Positions 1 to 11,595 of a stretch of DNA of 64,000 nucleotides are shown piece by piece. The notes under the pieces are model-generated. The model was not told the DNA's origin. It ran no database searches and worked only from the letters and a program-made list of their open reading frames with translations. Position numbers and translations under genes: made by a program. Within the stretch, counting starts at the first letter, position 1, and every line of letters begins with the position of its first letter. This stretch comes from Deuterostichococcus epilithicus (Eukaryota; Chlorophyta; Trebouxiophyceae; Prasiolales; Stichococcaceae). The stretch covers positions 1,736,009 through 1,800,008 of the forward strand of contig JAVTLE010000021.1 of NCBI GenBank assembly GCA_033439295.1, in the 5' to 3' direction.

Positions 1-2008
1 GGCGTGCGCTTCAGGCTGCTGTGCGCCGCCGCTGACTGTTCCAGACATGCGCCGCTGCATGCGGACGCTGTATATCGCCGCTGCACGCCGCCTCTGTTCC
101 TTGATTCGAGGCATGGTCTGCTCGCACAGTGGCCCGCCATTGCGGAGGAGCTGGGCACCGGGCGGCACGCCAGCGAGTGCCTGGCGCGGTGGCAGCGCGG
201 TGCTGCGGCGGCGCCGGCCGCCAAGTGGGATGACGCCGAGGACGGCCGCCTGCAGGCCGCCGTCAAGCGCCATGGCCGCAACTGGCAGGCACGTTTCGTA
301 GCGACGCCCACCATGGAGAGGCAATGGTGTGGGGTGCTCTGTTCCAGCCATGCTTGTCAGCTTGGCTGTGGCCGCCCGCACTGCGCAGGCGGCGGCCAGG
401 GATGCGGACAGCAGCACCATATCAGGCAGGGGCCTGACAGCGGCACTCTGTGGCGACAGGCGATCGCGTCGGAGGTGGGCGGGGGGCGCACAGCAGCAAA
501 TTGCCTGCAGCGGTGGAGCCGCCGCGGCGCTGGCACGGTGCTCAAGAAGGGGCGCTGGGACCTGGATGAGGACCAGGCGCTGCTGCAGGTGTGCTGCCAG
601 CATTCAGCCCTTACACGACTGGGGTTTGCCTCGCATGACGGCGCAGTGCTGACGGTGTCAACCTTGCAGCCACGACGCCTTTGCACCCTCCCTGCTTCTG
701 TGCAACGGTCCTGTATCTGCAACAGAGCGAGGCGTGTCACTGTGTTGGCACTTTGTTGGCCACATCCACTCGGCGCATGGCATATGCGTAGGACGACAGC
801 CGCCTTCGGTGCAATTCTCGCTGTGGAGGACTCCTGGAGATGTCAATGGGGCCAGCTGATGCCCACGCACGCCTGCTTTGCGCCTCCTGCAGGCGGTGAG
901 CGTGGAGGGGCGCAAATGGTCACTCGTGGCAAAGCATGTTGCGGGCCGCAGCGACGTGCAGTGCCGCGAGCGCTACATGAATGTCTTGGACCCCAGCCTC
1001 AGGGCCGATCCCTGGGAGCCAGGCGAGTTGGTGGCTATCTGCCGCTGGGTAGGCTGCCTGGTGCTAACGCTGAGTGAAGTCGACCAAGACTGAGGGCGGC
1101 ATCTTCTGCTGGTCAAGGCTGACGGCTACATATCTGCCTGATGCAACACAGACGAGGACGACCGGCTCAAGGAGGCGGTCCAGGCAAACACGGGCGAGGA
1201 CGGCGTCGTCAGCTGGGTGGGCGTGGCCGCGGACATGCCGGGACGCACCGACAACCAGGTCATGCGGCGCTGGAAGCATGTGCGCAAGGGGCCCAGGCCC
1301 GCAAAGCGCAGGTGCCAATTTGTCTCGAGTCAACTGTTCTGCTCGGTCTGGACAGGAACACGGGGGCGGGGGAGCTGAGCAATTGCTTGAGCTTCCACTT
1401 GCATTCATAAGCCCTGTGCACGCAACCCTAGTGCACTGTCAACTCCAGTCTTTGTCACTGATACACCTCCGGCCGTGTTGCATTCCATTTTTATTTCACG
1501 ACTCCAGTCCATGCATGCGTCCTTCTGCAGGCAGACGAAGCAGGCCAGACGCTCTGCAAGACGATTGCTGACGTCGATGCGATGTTGATTCGCTGATACT
1601 CGATGTTCATGGTGACCTTGCAGGCGTCTGAAGCCACGCCCTCCGTCGGACGACGATGCATCCATATCAGCCGCAGAGGAGCCAGCAGAGGAGCCTGAAA
1701 CATCATCCAGGAAGACCAAATCAGCAGCTAGGGCGCCTGCGGCAGATCGAGTCGCGGCAAAGAAGTCGGCCGCCACCAAGGAGCCGGCAGAGGAGTCTGC
1801 AGCGCCAGTCAGGAAGACAAGATCGGCAGCCAAAGCGCCAGCGGCAGGACGGGCGGCTGCAGAGAGGTCCACAGCCAAGAAATCTACTGAAAAGCAAGCA
1901 GCAGGAAGACAGAAAAAGCCAAAGCTCCAGCTGATTCCACCAAACGACAGTGACACGGATGACAGCAATCAGCAAGGCACGAGATGTGCCCAGAGGTCAA
2001 AGGCTTGA
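1..2008 (+). CDS. Multi-repeat MYB (4R-MYB / SNAPC4-like) protein, 5' partial
   Basis: Exons seen: about 130-288 (possibly beginning further left), 460-588, 893-1030, 1157-1311 and 1624-2008, with TGA at 2006-2008. The translation holds at least three to four consecutive MYB/SANT repeats: the tail of one (WPAIAEELG, CLARWQRG), then KWDDAEDGRL...NCLQRW, GRWDLDEDQALL...CRERYMNV and DDRLKEAV...NQVMRRWKHV. Each has the regularly spaced tryptophans of DNA-binding MYB repeats. A run of more than three repeats fits the plant 4R-MYB family, whose animal relative SNAPC4 binds the proximal sequence element of snRNA genes. The C-terminal exon (about 128 codons) is Lys/Ala/Pro/Glu-rich and low complexity. 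The 289-459 intron begins with GC. The splice joining 893-1030 to 1157 is the least certain. The start codon lies outside the window. SNAPC4 identity is inferred from repeat number only; another multi-repeat MYB is possible. Confidence 0.75.
1680..1895 (+). repeat. Imperfect two-copy repeat in the basic tail of the MYB protein
   Basis: Two copies of a unit of about 27 residues are visible in the last exon: EPAEE, then RKTKSAARAPAADRVAAKKS, followed by EPAEE, then RKTRSAAKAPAAGRAAAERS. The composition resembles H1-like or HMG-like DNA-contacting tails. This is compositional inference, not a recognised domain. Confidence 0.6.
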
Positions 2009-2114
2009 ATTTGTAGTCTTCTGTACCTTTGGAAGTCGGATGTTGCGGCAGGAGCGTCAGCCAAGCATCCTGTAGCCTTCAGTAGCCCTCCGGAACCTCG
2101 GGAATGTCCCACGA

Positions 2115-3421
2115 CTAGAGCAATGACGACTGCTCCTGCGTGGCAGCAGCTGCGCTGGCAGCAGCTTGCTTGTTGTACTCATCTTGCGCCTGCAGCAAAA
2201 CGCCTAGCAGTCATATGTTCTGTCCAACATTGCTGGGGTGAACAATCAACTTTCATCTGCCGGACCTGCATTTGATCAGCCTGCATGCGCAGCAAGCTGC
2301 ATCTGCAGCAAGACCAGTACAGGACCCAGACTGCAGCACTTCACGTTGTGCGCCCAAACTGTGTGTGCATATCCTTGGGTCACTCACACTGCCTATCCCA
2401 TCTGCGCAGCACTGACATTGTGATACAACGCTGGCAATCTCAACATCTGCGACTGCGCCAAGCACACTCCAGTGCTTGCATCTGGCTGCTGGGTATCACG
2501 TTGCCACAGCACCTGCTTAGCGCGCAGCCGACTGAGCTCATCCAGGCGCGTTTGGGCGTCCATCTTTAGGTGGCGCTCCAGGCACAGTCGGTCCTCCGGC
2601 AGCGCGGCAGCACCGCTATCCACCCGCACCTGGGCCTCCCCCACCTGCAGGCGCACAGTCGATCATTGACTAGGAATTGCAGGTGTCAACGCTGAGTCGC
2701 TCGACTGCCGCAGGGATTTCATTTGATACGGGGGAGCCTTGGCAAAGGGGAGCCTTGGCTGCAGTGATACGTGAGGGAAAAGGCCGCCACGCCTACCGTC
2801 ATGCAGCATCTCATGTGTTTGCCGTTCACACCTGGCCCTGCAGCCTTTCGATGCGGTCGATCAGCTCGAAGGCCGCCTGTGCCTGCTGCCGGTCCCAGGC
2901 GTCGCGCCGCCCCGACGTCAGCTGCAGGTTCTCCGAAGCCGCTTGCACCGCGTCCGCCTCCCCCGCATCGATGGCGGCAAATACCTGCGGGTCCGCATGA
3001 AAGAGCCTGGGCGACGATGAGAGGAAAAATGCCAGATCCGACAGCTTTGTCGGCATCGTTTACAGGCGTCTTCAGGCCTCATGCTGGCTCATTGCTGCCA
3101 TGTTTCCACACGCTGGCGTCTGGCGGGTGACGCACGTGGAAGGGCAGCAGTCGCTCCATTGCGTCCCGCATGCCGCTGAAGGGGCGCTCGGGATCCAGGT
3201 GGCGCAGCCTGTGGCAGTCCAAGTCCAGGAGCGGCTGGTGCTTCTTGATGGACTGCAGTGGCTGCGCCGCACCGGCTGCCGGCATTGGCGAACTGCAGAC
3301 AAGATACAGCATCAGCGGAGACTGAAGCTCGCTTGCGCCAGGCATATGTATGCACACAGAGCAGACGAGGAGCACTCCTTGTGTAGCGGAAGACGGTGCG
3401 GCGTCACCTTGAAGGCACCAT
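2115..3421 (-). CDS. Small GLTSCR1-domain protein (BRIP-like SWI/SNF subunit)
   Basis: Exons on the minus strand: 3408-3421, 3112-3292, 2832-2984, 2513-2644 and 2115-2189, totalling 555 nt (184 residues). The ATG at 3421-3419 lies in a good Kozak-like context (accATGG). The first coding exon is only 14 nt. Residues about 25-65 carry the GLTSCR1 signature: LDLDCHRLRHLDPERPFSGM followed by MERLLPFHV. In animals this domain (BICRA/BICRAL) and in plants BRIP1/2 define a subclass of SWI/SNF chromatin remodellers through contact with BRD-type and ATPase subunits. The rest is a charged helical segment with two predicted coiled-coil-like exons (WDRQQAQAAFELIDRIERLQ; CLERHLKMDAQTRLDELSRL) and an Ala/Gln tail. 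At 184 residues it is far shorter than the animal proteins. It sits tail-to-tail with the MYB gene (106 nt apart). Confidence 0.72.
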
Positions 3422-3814
3422 GGTCTGCTTTTGTGTCGGCAACGACATTAAGAGTCGGCTCCTTAATGTCTGACTGCCAACCAGTGACTTCTGAAGTGAG
3501 TTTGATTGCAGAAAACCTCCAAGCCTCCTAGTTCATTCTTTCAGCTTAGTTGTTTGAGATCACGTGCAAAGCGCAGCGAGATACTGTCAGCTCAATGCAG
3601 TGGCTCAGACGTGATGATTGAGGGTCTGATGTCGGCGTTCTTCTGCTCGTTGTGCAGCGACGCTGTGGCTTTTTGCATCGGTTAGCCTTGTGTTGGTGAT
3701 TAGCTGTGCTTAGGGTTTGTAGGTCGAGGGTTTGAGCAGCAAAATCCAGACTTTAAAGTCCGGCAACGGCAGCAAGACAATGAGCCGACAATTTCGCCTC
3801 TGTTGGAGCCCCAA
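3422..3814. other. Intergenic: HGH1 3' flank and BRIP-like promoter
   Basis: Both flanking genes read leftward, so this 393-nt stretch must hold the HGH1 3' UTR and the BRIP-like promoter. I see no ORF with family similarity and no clear TATA box or structured element. Confidence 0.6.
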
Positions 3815-5846
3815 CTAAGCGTTGCGATCGCCAGCCCCTTCGTGCACTTCCTCAGCTGGCAGTTGCTCCACAACCTCGGGTTCCGCCCCGCCAGCAAGGA
3901 AGAGCTCTGCGGTGCGTTCCATAGCTGAGCACACAGCCGCATTCTCCTCTGCTTCGTATCTGCGTAACAGGTCGATCGCCATGAGTTGTGTCTGATTCAG
4001 GTGCTCTGCCGCATGTCCAACATCACAGGCCATGCACGTTCTGCAAAAGTGATTCGATACTCGCCCGCACTCACCCTTTTCGCAGCAGTTCTGGCGCGTT
4101 CACCGTCCACAGCGCCTTCAAACCCTTCTCGTCCGAAGCCTATGGAGGACAACATGTGCTGTGATCGAGCTGGATCTGCTGGACATCGAGCTAGCTAGAT
4201 ATCGACAGCCGTCAGCCTCTTGGCCAAGGTTTATTGACTCAGTGGCACAGCCATTCCTGCCCTCACGAGAATGAGCACAGCCTCGGCGAGAGCCTCGCGC
4301 GTGGTGTCGTCGTCTGCCGCGGCTGAAGACTTGCCGCTCAGCGGCGCGACGATGGCCTCCAGGACCGGTTGATTGTCGATGATGGTTGCGAGCGCGTCCT
4401 CGCCGGCAGTCTATGTTCAATGTCACCCAACATAGATCATTCAGATTGTCTGCAGTGCTGTCTACATCGTGTGCATCAAATTTGCAGTCGCACCAATGCG
4501 CAGCGGCAACGGCGGGGTGCTACTGAGGGGAGTGTGGCATCACTGTCCTGATGCCTGACAACAATCCCAGCCAAACGACGATGCTGCAGCCGTACACGAA
4601 TATGCCTGCACGTTACGTCCTGCAGACTCCTGCAGAATGACCAATATGTGGCATTGCCTTTCACCTGGGCGCCGAAGCAGATGTTGCGGAGGGCTGTGCT
4701 GCAGCCCTGGCGGCGCACCGCATTGTCCGCGTTGAGCTGCGACACCAGGGCGTTGAGATAGCCGCGCCCTGGCTCCAGCAAAATCTCCTGACCCTTCTCT
4801 AGGCGCGTCACGTTCGTGAGGATGTATGCCACATGGGCATAAGGGTCGCCGCTGCCACTCTGCTGTGCTATGAATCGGCTCAGCAGCACGCCCCTGCGGC
4901 AAGCCGGGCGGCAAGCCAAAACACATGTCCGTCAGTCGTGCATCGCAGTGCAGCATGCGCTTGTGATTGCATGCCGATGCAGAAGCCTTGGAAAAGGGCT
5001 ATGTGTAATGGTATTGCGGTCGCAGATCTGCCGTATCCAGAGGTTCATCATTGGGTTTGGACGCTCACATATGGAAGCCTTCCAGGTCGCCGCGGCCAAC
5101 CTGCAGCAGCTGCTTGCTGCCCTCGTCCGGTGTGGTGACATTGCAGAGCAGCATGACGAGCAGCTCTGGCGACGTCGTCGCGTTTTCCTGCCAAACGCAT
5201 GAACCCGGACCGACTTGCGCGCATCACTGTCAGCAAGCAGGATGTGCGACCCACAAAGCATCAAAGCAGGAGAAAAAATTGGCGAAAATCCCTACCTTGA
5301 TATAGTCGACGCACTTGTCGATGACGTTCATGCCCAGGAGTTTGGCAGCAATGGCCGCGTCCTGTCATAGAAACAACCACATTGGGCAACATTGCTGCGC
5401 ATGAGCTGGCAAGGTGATGTTCAAACACATCAAGGAGATGAACTTGTGTTTGTTGAAGCTTGCATCCGATCGTGCATAGTCATGCAGACGTGCGCAGCCA
5501 TGCTCACCTGTGATAGGTTCACCAGCGAGGTGAGTGCCGCCTTTGAGATGTGGGAGTTGTCTGCCACGAGCCACAGCAGCGCCGGCAGCAGCTCATCACT
5601 TGCGGGCACCAGCGTTTGCACGCCCTCTGAGGTTCCCGCCAGTCCCTCAACGAGACCGACGGCTTGGCGCCGTACCTGCGTGCATGCGTGCCGCCGCCTA
5701 AGACAAGGGTGGACTGGCCGTTGTTGACCTGCGGATGCTGTAGAAACTAACAGAAGTCTCACTTCTGGCCTCGGGTCTCTCAAGAATCCGATGAGATCCT
5801 TCAGGTCGTCGCCCTGCTCCTCGGACTGTGCATCTGGTGATGACAT
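3815..5846 (-). CDS. HGH1: HGH1, eEF2-specific chaperone adaptor (armadillo fold)
   Basis: Eight exons on the minus strand: 5763-5846, 5508-5675, 5296-5361, 5069-5187, 4665-4893, 4267-4410, 4075-4139 and 3815-3959, giving 1020 nt (339 residues), all GT-AG and phase-consistent. The start is the ATG at 5846, reading MSSPDAQSEEQGDDLKDLIG. Family landmarks in order: LIGFLRDPRPEVRRQAVGLV, SKAALTSLVNLS, DAAIAAKLLGMNVIDKCVDY, VMLLCNVTTPDEGSKQLLQ, YILTNVTRLEKGQEILLEPG, VRRQGCSTALRNICF, and near the C terminus EKGLKALWTVNAPELLRKGY. The last matches the conserved HGH1 C-terminal helix pair. The family (HGH1/FAM203) delivers newly made elongation factor 2 to TRiC and Hsp90 in the cytosol. It is head-to-head with plastid uL1c, separated by 335 nt. 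Confidence 0.93.
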
Positions 5847-6181
5847 TGGTGATTTGTGGCAGACTGCGGCAGCAGCTGGCAGCGGGCCGACAATCACGCT
5901 GGCGACACAGATTCACAACGATTGCAAGTGCCAAACTTGGCATTCTCATACTGGTAAGGGAGCTGCAGTCACACGCTGAGCCCGCCCTGAAGTGTAAGCT
6001 GGCGACCGCCGCTTGCCGCCGGTCCTCATCTGATGTGGCTGCGGCGAAGGCTTTGCAGCTGCACCTTGACACTTGCACCGCCAGGCAAAGCAGTCTCACA
6101 TCCGATCAGCGCCTCACATCTAGTTGGCTTTGGCTGGTGGTCAGGCACTGGCGACAGCCGATCACGCAGAGGTGTGCAGCC
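5847..6181. promoter_or_regulatory. Divergent promoter region, HGH1 / plastid uL1
   Basis: These 335 nt separate two start codons pointing away from each other, so both promoters and 5' UTRs must lie here. No clear TATA box or repeated motif stands out. Longer reading frames crossing it are chance frames in GC-rich DNA. Confidence 0.5.
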
Positions 6182-8182
6182 ATGCAGGGGGTCATGGCAC
6201 CAGCGTGCTCCCCAACAGCGCAGTGCTGCCAGCTGAGCGGCGTGCGCCAGCGGGCCAGCCTCTGCCGCCTGCGCGCCGGCGCCTTCCATGCCCGTCCCGT
6301 TGCCGGGCGCTCGGCTGCCCTGTCAATCCGCTGTGCAGCAGCCACGCTTGAGGCCCCCTCAGCGCCAGCCCCGCCCGCAGACGATGCCGGCGAGATTATA
6401 GTAGGCCCGCCGCCGTTGAGGACGAACAAGAAGCGGTCGCGCCGCTTCAAGGAGATGCAGAGCAAGGTCCCAGCAAAGACCACCGCGCTGGGTGAGCAGC
6501 CTGCCTCATCCGGCCATGCACAGCAATGAAGCACGCCAGCGCGACGAGCAAACTTTGATCGAGGCTGTTCATGGCCCTGCTGAAACACTGACGCCCTATC
6601 CGCGAATGCCTGTGCAGCGCCGGCGGACGCAATCTCGACGGTGCTGCAGACGGCGTCGACGCGGTTCACGGAAACGGTGGAGATGCACGCGCGCATGAAC
6701 ATCGATCCGAAGTACACAGACCAGCAGCTGCGGGCGACCGTCAACCTGCCGCACGGCACCGGCAAGGAGCTTCGAGTGGCGGTCCTGTGCCAGGTGGGTG
6801 CTCCGTGGCGCTTTTCTGAAAATCGAGCATCCCGTGACACGATTGTGCTGGCAGAGGGACGTGGATCTGCTGTCTTGAACAGGAGCGCCCCTGCTTTGAA
6901 GCTGACAGTTGGGGCCTGAGGGGGGGTTACAACTTTTGCATGCGGAATTCGCAGTGGGTGCGATGACCTTGTCAAGTGCATCAGCTGAGTTGAGGCGCTA
7001 GTAAACTACAGCGCTGCGCTGCTGCACGCAAGACATACTGATGCAGAATGCCTTCTGCCTATGCATCTCCACGCAAGCGTGGTGGTACCCTCAGCGGCCG
7101 GTCTGACAGGCCAGCTGGGCTCCGGGCGCCGCTGACTGTCAACGAGCAGCGTCTGGTGAAATGCAAGGAGCATTGCAAAGTCCCCACACTGAGACCGAGG
7201 ATATCATGTGGCGCAGACATCGATCTGTTCCGGATGCATCGTCTCCTGGAGCCTGCAGCTGAGACCTTTCTGTCAGTGAGACCTTGTCCCTCGCAAACAT
7301 GTGCAGGGCGAGAATGAGGCGGTCGCACGTGATGCGGGCGCCGACTACTACGGCTCGGAGGACCTGATCGAGCAGATCGCGGGCGGCATGATGGACTTCG
7401 ACAAGCTGGTGGCGACGCCTGACATGATGCCCAAGGTCGCCAAGCTGGGCCGCGTGCTGGGCCCCCGCGGCCTCATGCCCAACCCTAAGGCCGGCACCGT
7501 CACCACCGACGTCGCAACGGTGCGCTGCCCTGCTCACGAAGTCGCCGCCGACACGGAAGCTTGGCGTGTGGAGGACTGTGAAGCATTCATCGCAGCATTT
7601 GCATGAGCATCGGTAAAGTGGCCTGGCCAAACAGAGTCCCGGCTTGTCAGGGGTTGCCATAATGATCGTTTACTTTTCTGGTCTCGCAATGCTTCCTGCA
7701 GCATCCTGTGACACGGTCTTTCAAACGACAGGCCATCAAGGACTTCAAGGGCGGCAAGGTGGAGTACCGTGCCGACAAGGCCGGCAACGTGCACGTCGGC
7801 TTTGGCCGCTCCACCTTCACAGACCAGCAGCTGCTCGGCAATCTGAAGGCCATCCAGGTGCGAGACTTGCTGCCTGCGACGACTGAGAGCGTCCGTCATC
7901 TCGGAGGCAGCCGTGCTGCTGCACCGCCGCCTTCGTTCACCGCGCCGCATGTACACTCCGGGGCTCGCTTTGCACAGCATCGCCGCCCTTCAAGGAGACG
8001 TGCTGCAAAAGACAACGGTGTGTGAAGCGTTACTGTTTTGGACCGTGCAGGAGTCGATGGACCAGAACCGGCCGCCGGGCGCCAAGGGCGTGTACTGGAG
8101 GACCGTCACCCTGTGCACCACCATGGGCCCCGCAGTGCGGGTGCCCTACTCTGCGCTGCGCGACCTGAAGCTGGGCGATTAG
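6182..8182 (+). CDS. PRPL1: Plastid 50S ribosomal protein L1 (uL1c)
   Basis: Exons 6182-6491, 6618-6793, 7307-7519, 7732-7857 and 8051-8182, 957 nt in total (318 residues), all GT-AG. The N terminus, about 60 residues rich in Ser/Ala/Arg and nearly lacking acidic residues, is a chloroplast transit peptide. The mature part follows bacterial L1: [16 protein letters not shown], the RNA-binding core [20 protein letters not shown], then [17 protein letters not shown], and the C-terminal TTMGPAVRV. uL1 binds 23S rRNA at the L1 stalk and helps release E-site tRNA in the plastid ribosome. A second in-frame ATG 12 nt downstream (6194) could also serve as start. The gene is nuclear-encoded because it has spliceosomal introns and a transit peptide. 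It is convergent with the SDN nuclease. Confidence 0.95.
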
Positions 8183-8505
8183 AGTGGTACCTATGGATGC
8201 CGTGTCCTAGTATGGTGCAACCCCGTTGGCTGAGTCCCGCACTCCAGTGGCTCTCTGCAACATGAAAGGGTGCAACACAACGCTGCTGTCAGAGTTCTGG
8301 CTCGCATCAGCAACGAAGGTCCACGTCTGGATATTGACCTGAACCACAGATTTGTCTCGTCGTTCCTAGACCGCACACTGAATCACATTGAAGCACTCGT
8401 CTCTCTGCACTTTAGTACTCGCTTCAAGGGGCACCTTCCATCTCCGATCAGTGATCCTGCATCTCCAGCCGCAACCTGCCTGCCTACACATCACCCACCT
8501 ACATG
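8183..8505. other. Convergent intergenic: uL1c and SDN 3' flanks
   Basis: A 323-nt space between two stop codons facing each other. It must contain both 3' UTRs. I found no TGTAA poly(A) motif on either strand and no ORF of interest. Confidence 0.5.
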
Positions 8506-11500
8506 TCACCGCTTCCGCTTCGGGCTGCCCTCGGCGGGAGACGCTTCCTTCCGCTTGGCCGCCGCCACGTCCATGACCCGCACCCGCACCTTCGTGCCTG
8601 CAAACTGGCCCTCCGGCACTCGCACCACCTTCTGTGGCCGCCCCATGCTGTCTGCGCCGTCCTGCCCGCCCAAGCCGCCAAAGGCGACCGTTGCCTCGGC
8701 TGAGGTGGCGAAGCTGACGATGGCCTTGCGGGCCGCCGGCGAGTCGCGGCTGATCTCCAAAATTGGCGGGCACCCCGGTGGGAAAAGGTAGATGAGGTCC
8801 ACGTCCCGCATACCTGGTGCCAGCGAGTGCACCAGCAGCCGCCGCATATCGTCCTCCGCAACCTGCAGCCAAGGACGTTAAAAGATGTAAAAATTGGTAG
8901 TTAGCGACTTACATCGAGATGAGGCGCACTGCCGGATGATTGCTGGCGGGTGCCACCTGAGGCGCCATGACACCGCGTCTGGTCGGTGTGCATGAGGCAG
9001 CAGAACTCGCCTGCAGCTCGTATTTCAGAAGCCTTGGCAATGTGCAGTCTTTGTATGACGGGCGGCCAGCGACATCGCATGCCCGGCTGCCCTGTCACTG
9101 GTGCTGAGCAACAGCTCAAGTTGGGGGAGTTGAATGTGTGGAAGCACGGGAAGTGGGCAGCAGCAGCATGAGCCCACAGCACACCTGCAGCTGCGGCGCG
9201 GGCAGCGGCTGCGTAGGCCCCTTCTGCTGCTCGTACAGCGCGAGGTCCATGGCGGCGCGCGCATCAGCGGTCACGTCGTGCGGCTCGCCCGGCAGCCGCA
9301 GCTGCTTTCCCAACAGCCGCGTCACCAGGTCCGTCAGCGCGGGTGTGCAGTCTGGCAGGTCCCTGCAGGAGCAGTCGCCGAGTGGTATATTCCTGACTTG
9401 TCAAACGGTATCGACCTCGAACTTGCTTGGCAAGAAGTGTCCGCAACGGGAGGGATTCAGTGCTCGGCAACTCCCTGGTAAACTCCCTTAGCCCTGGTTT
9501 TCGTGGAAAAGGACACCCAACGGTGCAACGGCTTGTGGTCACAGTGTCAACGATCCAGCACTCAAGAATTTGTTGGGCACTCACTTGTAGGCGAGCAGCA
9601 GCGAGGTGTCGATCACGGGCTGGAAGTCGATGCGCAGTGCCCGCAGGTCGTGGTGCAGCGCATGCCCCACGAGCACCACCTGCGCATGACCACAGCGAAC
9701 AGCAGTCAGCCCTCCACATGGGGCGGTAGGTTCACGCGACTGCCTGGCGCGGCTCCCTGCACGGCACCGGCTGCCGGGCCGGGCAGCCATCGAGGTTAAA
9801 AGGAACCCTCATCGTATTGGGTCGAGGAAAACACCACTTGCGCCCGGTCGCATTCAAAGGGGGTTCAGATGGAGCGGCACCTGGCCCTCCAGCGCGCCCA
9901 GCACGTCGCGCTGCGCGTCCTCCAGACTGTAGTGCACCGATACCAGGTCTGCTGCGGTGTGCCCCGTCACTGCGGTCCGGAAGTCCCGCACCTCCTCCGC
10001 CGGCCGCACCAGGTTCTACAGGAAAGTTACAGAAGGTACAGAAGAGGTCAACATTCACTCGGCTGCCGCAGCACCATTTACAGCGCCTTCGGTCAAGTCT
10101 GCTGCCTGCCAAGCTGCCGGAGAAGATTCGGTTCATCTGCCAAAGCGGCGCAGCCAGTAGATGGTATGATGCGCTTGTGGGTTCAGTACGGCCTGCAAGC
10201 GTCAGCCGGGGCTAGCTGAGCACGTCCACCCCAAGAGGCGCGACACATCTTGCGAGGAAGCAAAGCATGACAGAGCCCTACGCAAACCTGTTGCAGGATG
10301 TTGCCGTCCACATCCACGAGGCACAGGCTGAGCAGTGCCTTGTCGTCGGTGGCAGTTGCGCACATCTCGCAGTCCACAGCCAGCAGTGTCGGCTCCTCGT
10401 CGAACGCAGGCGCCGTCCTGCAGTGATGCGACAGAGTCCCTGGCTGCACTAATCGTGCATCGATCAGGCGTGCGTGGCTGCTTCTGGAAGGATGACTGGG
10501 CCTGCTTTGAAGCGTCGCTGGCCTGCTGATCATGAAGATCGCGGCGCGGCGCTGCACTCGGCTGCAGCAGCCTGCGGTCCTTGGACCAACGGCCCCGCTG
10601 TGAGCATCTGCGGAATTGCAGAACCTTCCCGACGGGCAGACAAGACGGCAGCTCTGCCTGAATTGTGAGGTGCTCACCGCTTGCGCTGCCAGCCATCCTC
10701 ATAGGCGGGCATCTTGTAGAGCTCGGCAAATCGGCTGTGGGCCTGCGTTCGCTGCACCAGCTCCCAGATGCTGCCCTGTGCGGCATGGCAGACAGTGCGA
10801 TCTGCAGCTGGTGACTCCAGCGATTGTCTGTATCGCATTGGGAATGCTTGTGGGAACAGATTGTGCGGCATAAACGCCTTGTTCCTGTGACATGAACCAA
10901 AGGGGTGCGGGACGGTGGCCGGTACCTGGCCGGGGCCTGCCATGCCGCCCAGCTCTAACGTTGTGACTGCCATCTCCTCCTCCTCCTGCAGGTCCACACG
11001 TCTGAATTTACTTGACGAGTTGATCGGCAGTGCTTGGAGTCGTTCCCATGCCTGTTTACAAGGTGCGAGGCTACAGACCCGGACACGGCGAGCTGCACTG
11101 GGACGGCTACAGGCAGGCATGTGGCATGCGCCACTCGCCTGTAGCTTCCGCTCCCAATCCACGAGCTTCTGCATCGCCTGGCGGGCCTCGTCGCCCTTCA
11201 GCGACTCCAGAAAGTCCGCCAGCACATTCCAGGGATGCCTGGCGGGGTCTGCCGCCCCAGCCGCATCGAGCGTCTGCAGCCGGGCGCATGCACGGTACAC
11301 TCGGCCTGAATCAAGCTCGATCGAGTGATACTTACAAGCGAACGGCCTTCAAATCAGCACGCGGGCACATCCACAGGAGATTCACCTTGACATGCTCCTT
11401 CCAGGTGCCGCTCGCGCCAGCATAGCCCATCTTTTGGCACAGCTTAACGAGGCGGACCAACAGGTCCGTGTCTGCCGGCGAAAACTTCCAGTCATGAGCG

Positions 11501-11595
11501 CTGGCGCTGGCGACCTTCGGCTGTGCCTCATCGTCGCTGGACAGCTCCTCCTCCGACATAGAGCTCGCACCCAGCGAGAGCACATCATCGTCCAT
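8506..11595 (-). CDS. SDN-type small-RNA-degrading 3'-5' exonuclease (DEDDh, REX/RNase T family)
   Basis: Nine exons: 11386-11595, 11139-11273, 10926-10985, 10678-10775, 10288-10417, 9881-10015, 9585-9679, 9185-9362 and 8506-8862; 1398 nt, 465 residues. The N-terminal part matches plant SDN proteins: DTDLLVRLVKLCQKMG with WKEH, then PAYEDGWQ before the nuclease. The exonuclease spans about residues 175-335 with its catalytic set: Exo I AVDCEM (Asp, Glu), Exo II VGHALHHDLRALRID (Asp) and Exo III PHDVTADAR (His, Asp). The last exon, about 119 residues, is an RRM-like region (DVDLIYLFPP, KAIVSFATSAEAT) ending in a basic tail, as in SDN1-3. Plant SDNs trim mature miRNAs and other short RNAs in nucleus and cytosol. 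The intron 11138-10986 starts with GC. The exact start of exon 2 (11273) rests on phase and family fit. Confidence 0.88.

Noticed and set aside
1074-1571. 165-codon plus-strand frame in the MYB gene
   Set aside because: It crosses a MYB exon out of frame; the correct frame gives DDRLKEAV...RRWKHV.
6106-6981. 291-codon minus-strand frame
   Set aside because: Antisense to the uL1c transit-peptide and core exons. No family similarity.
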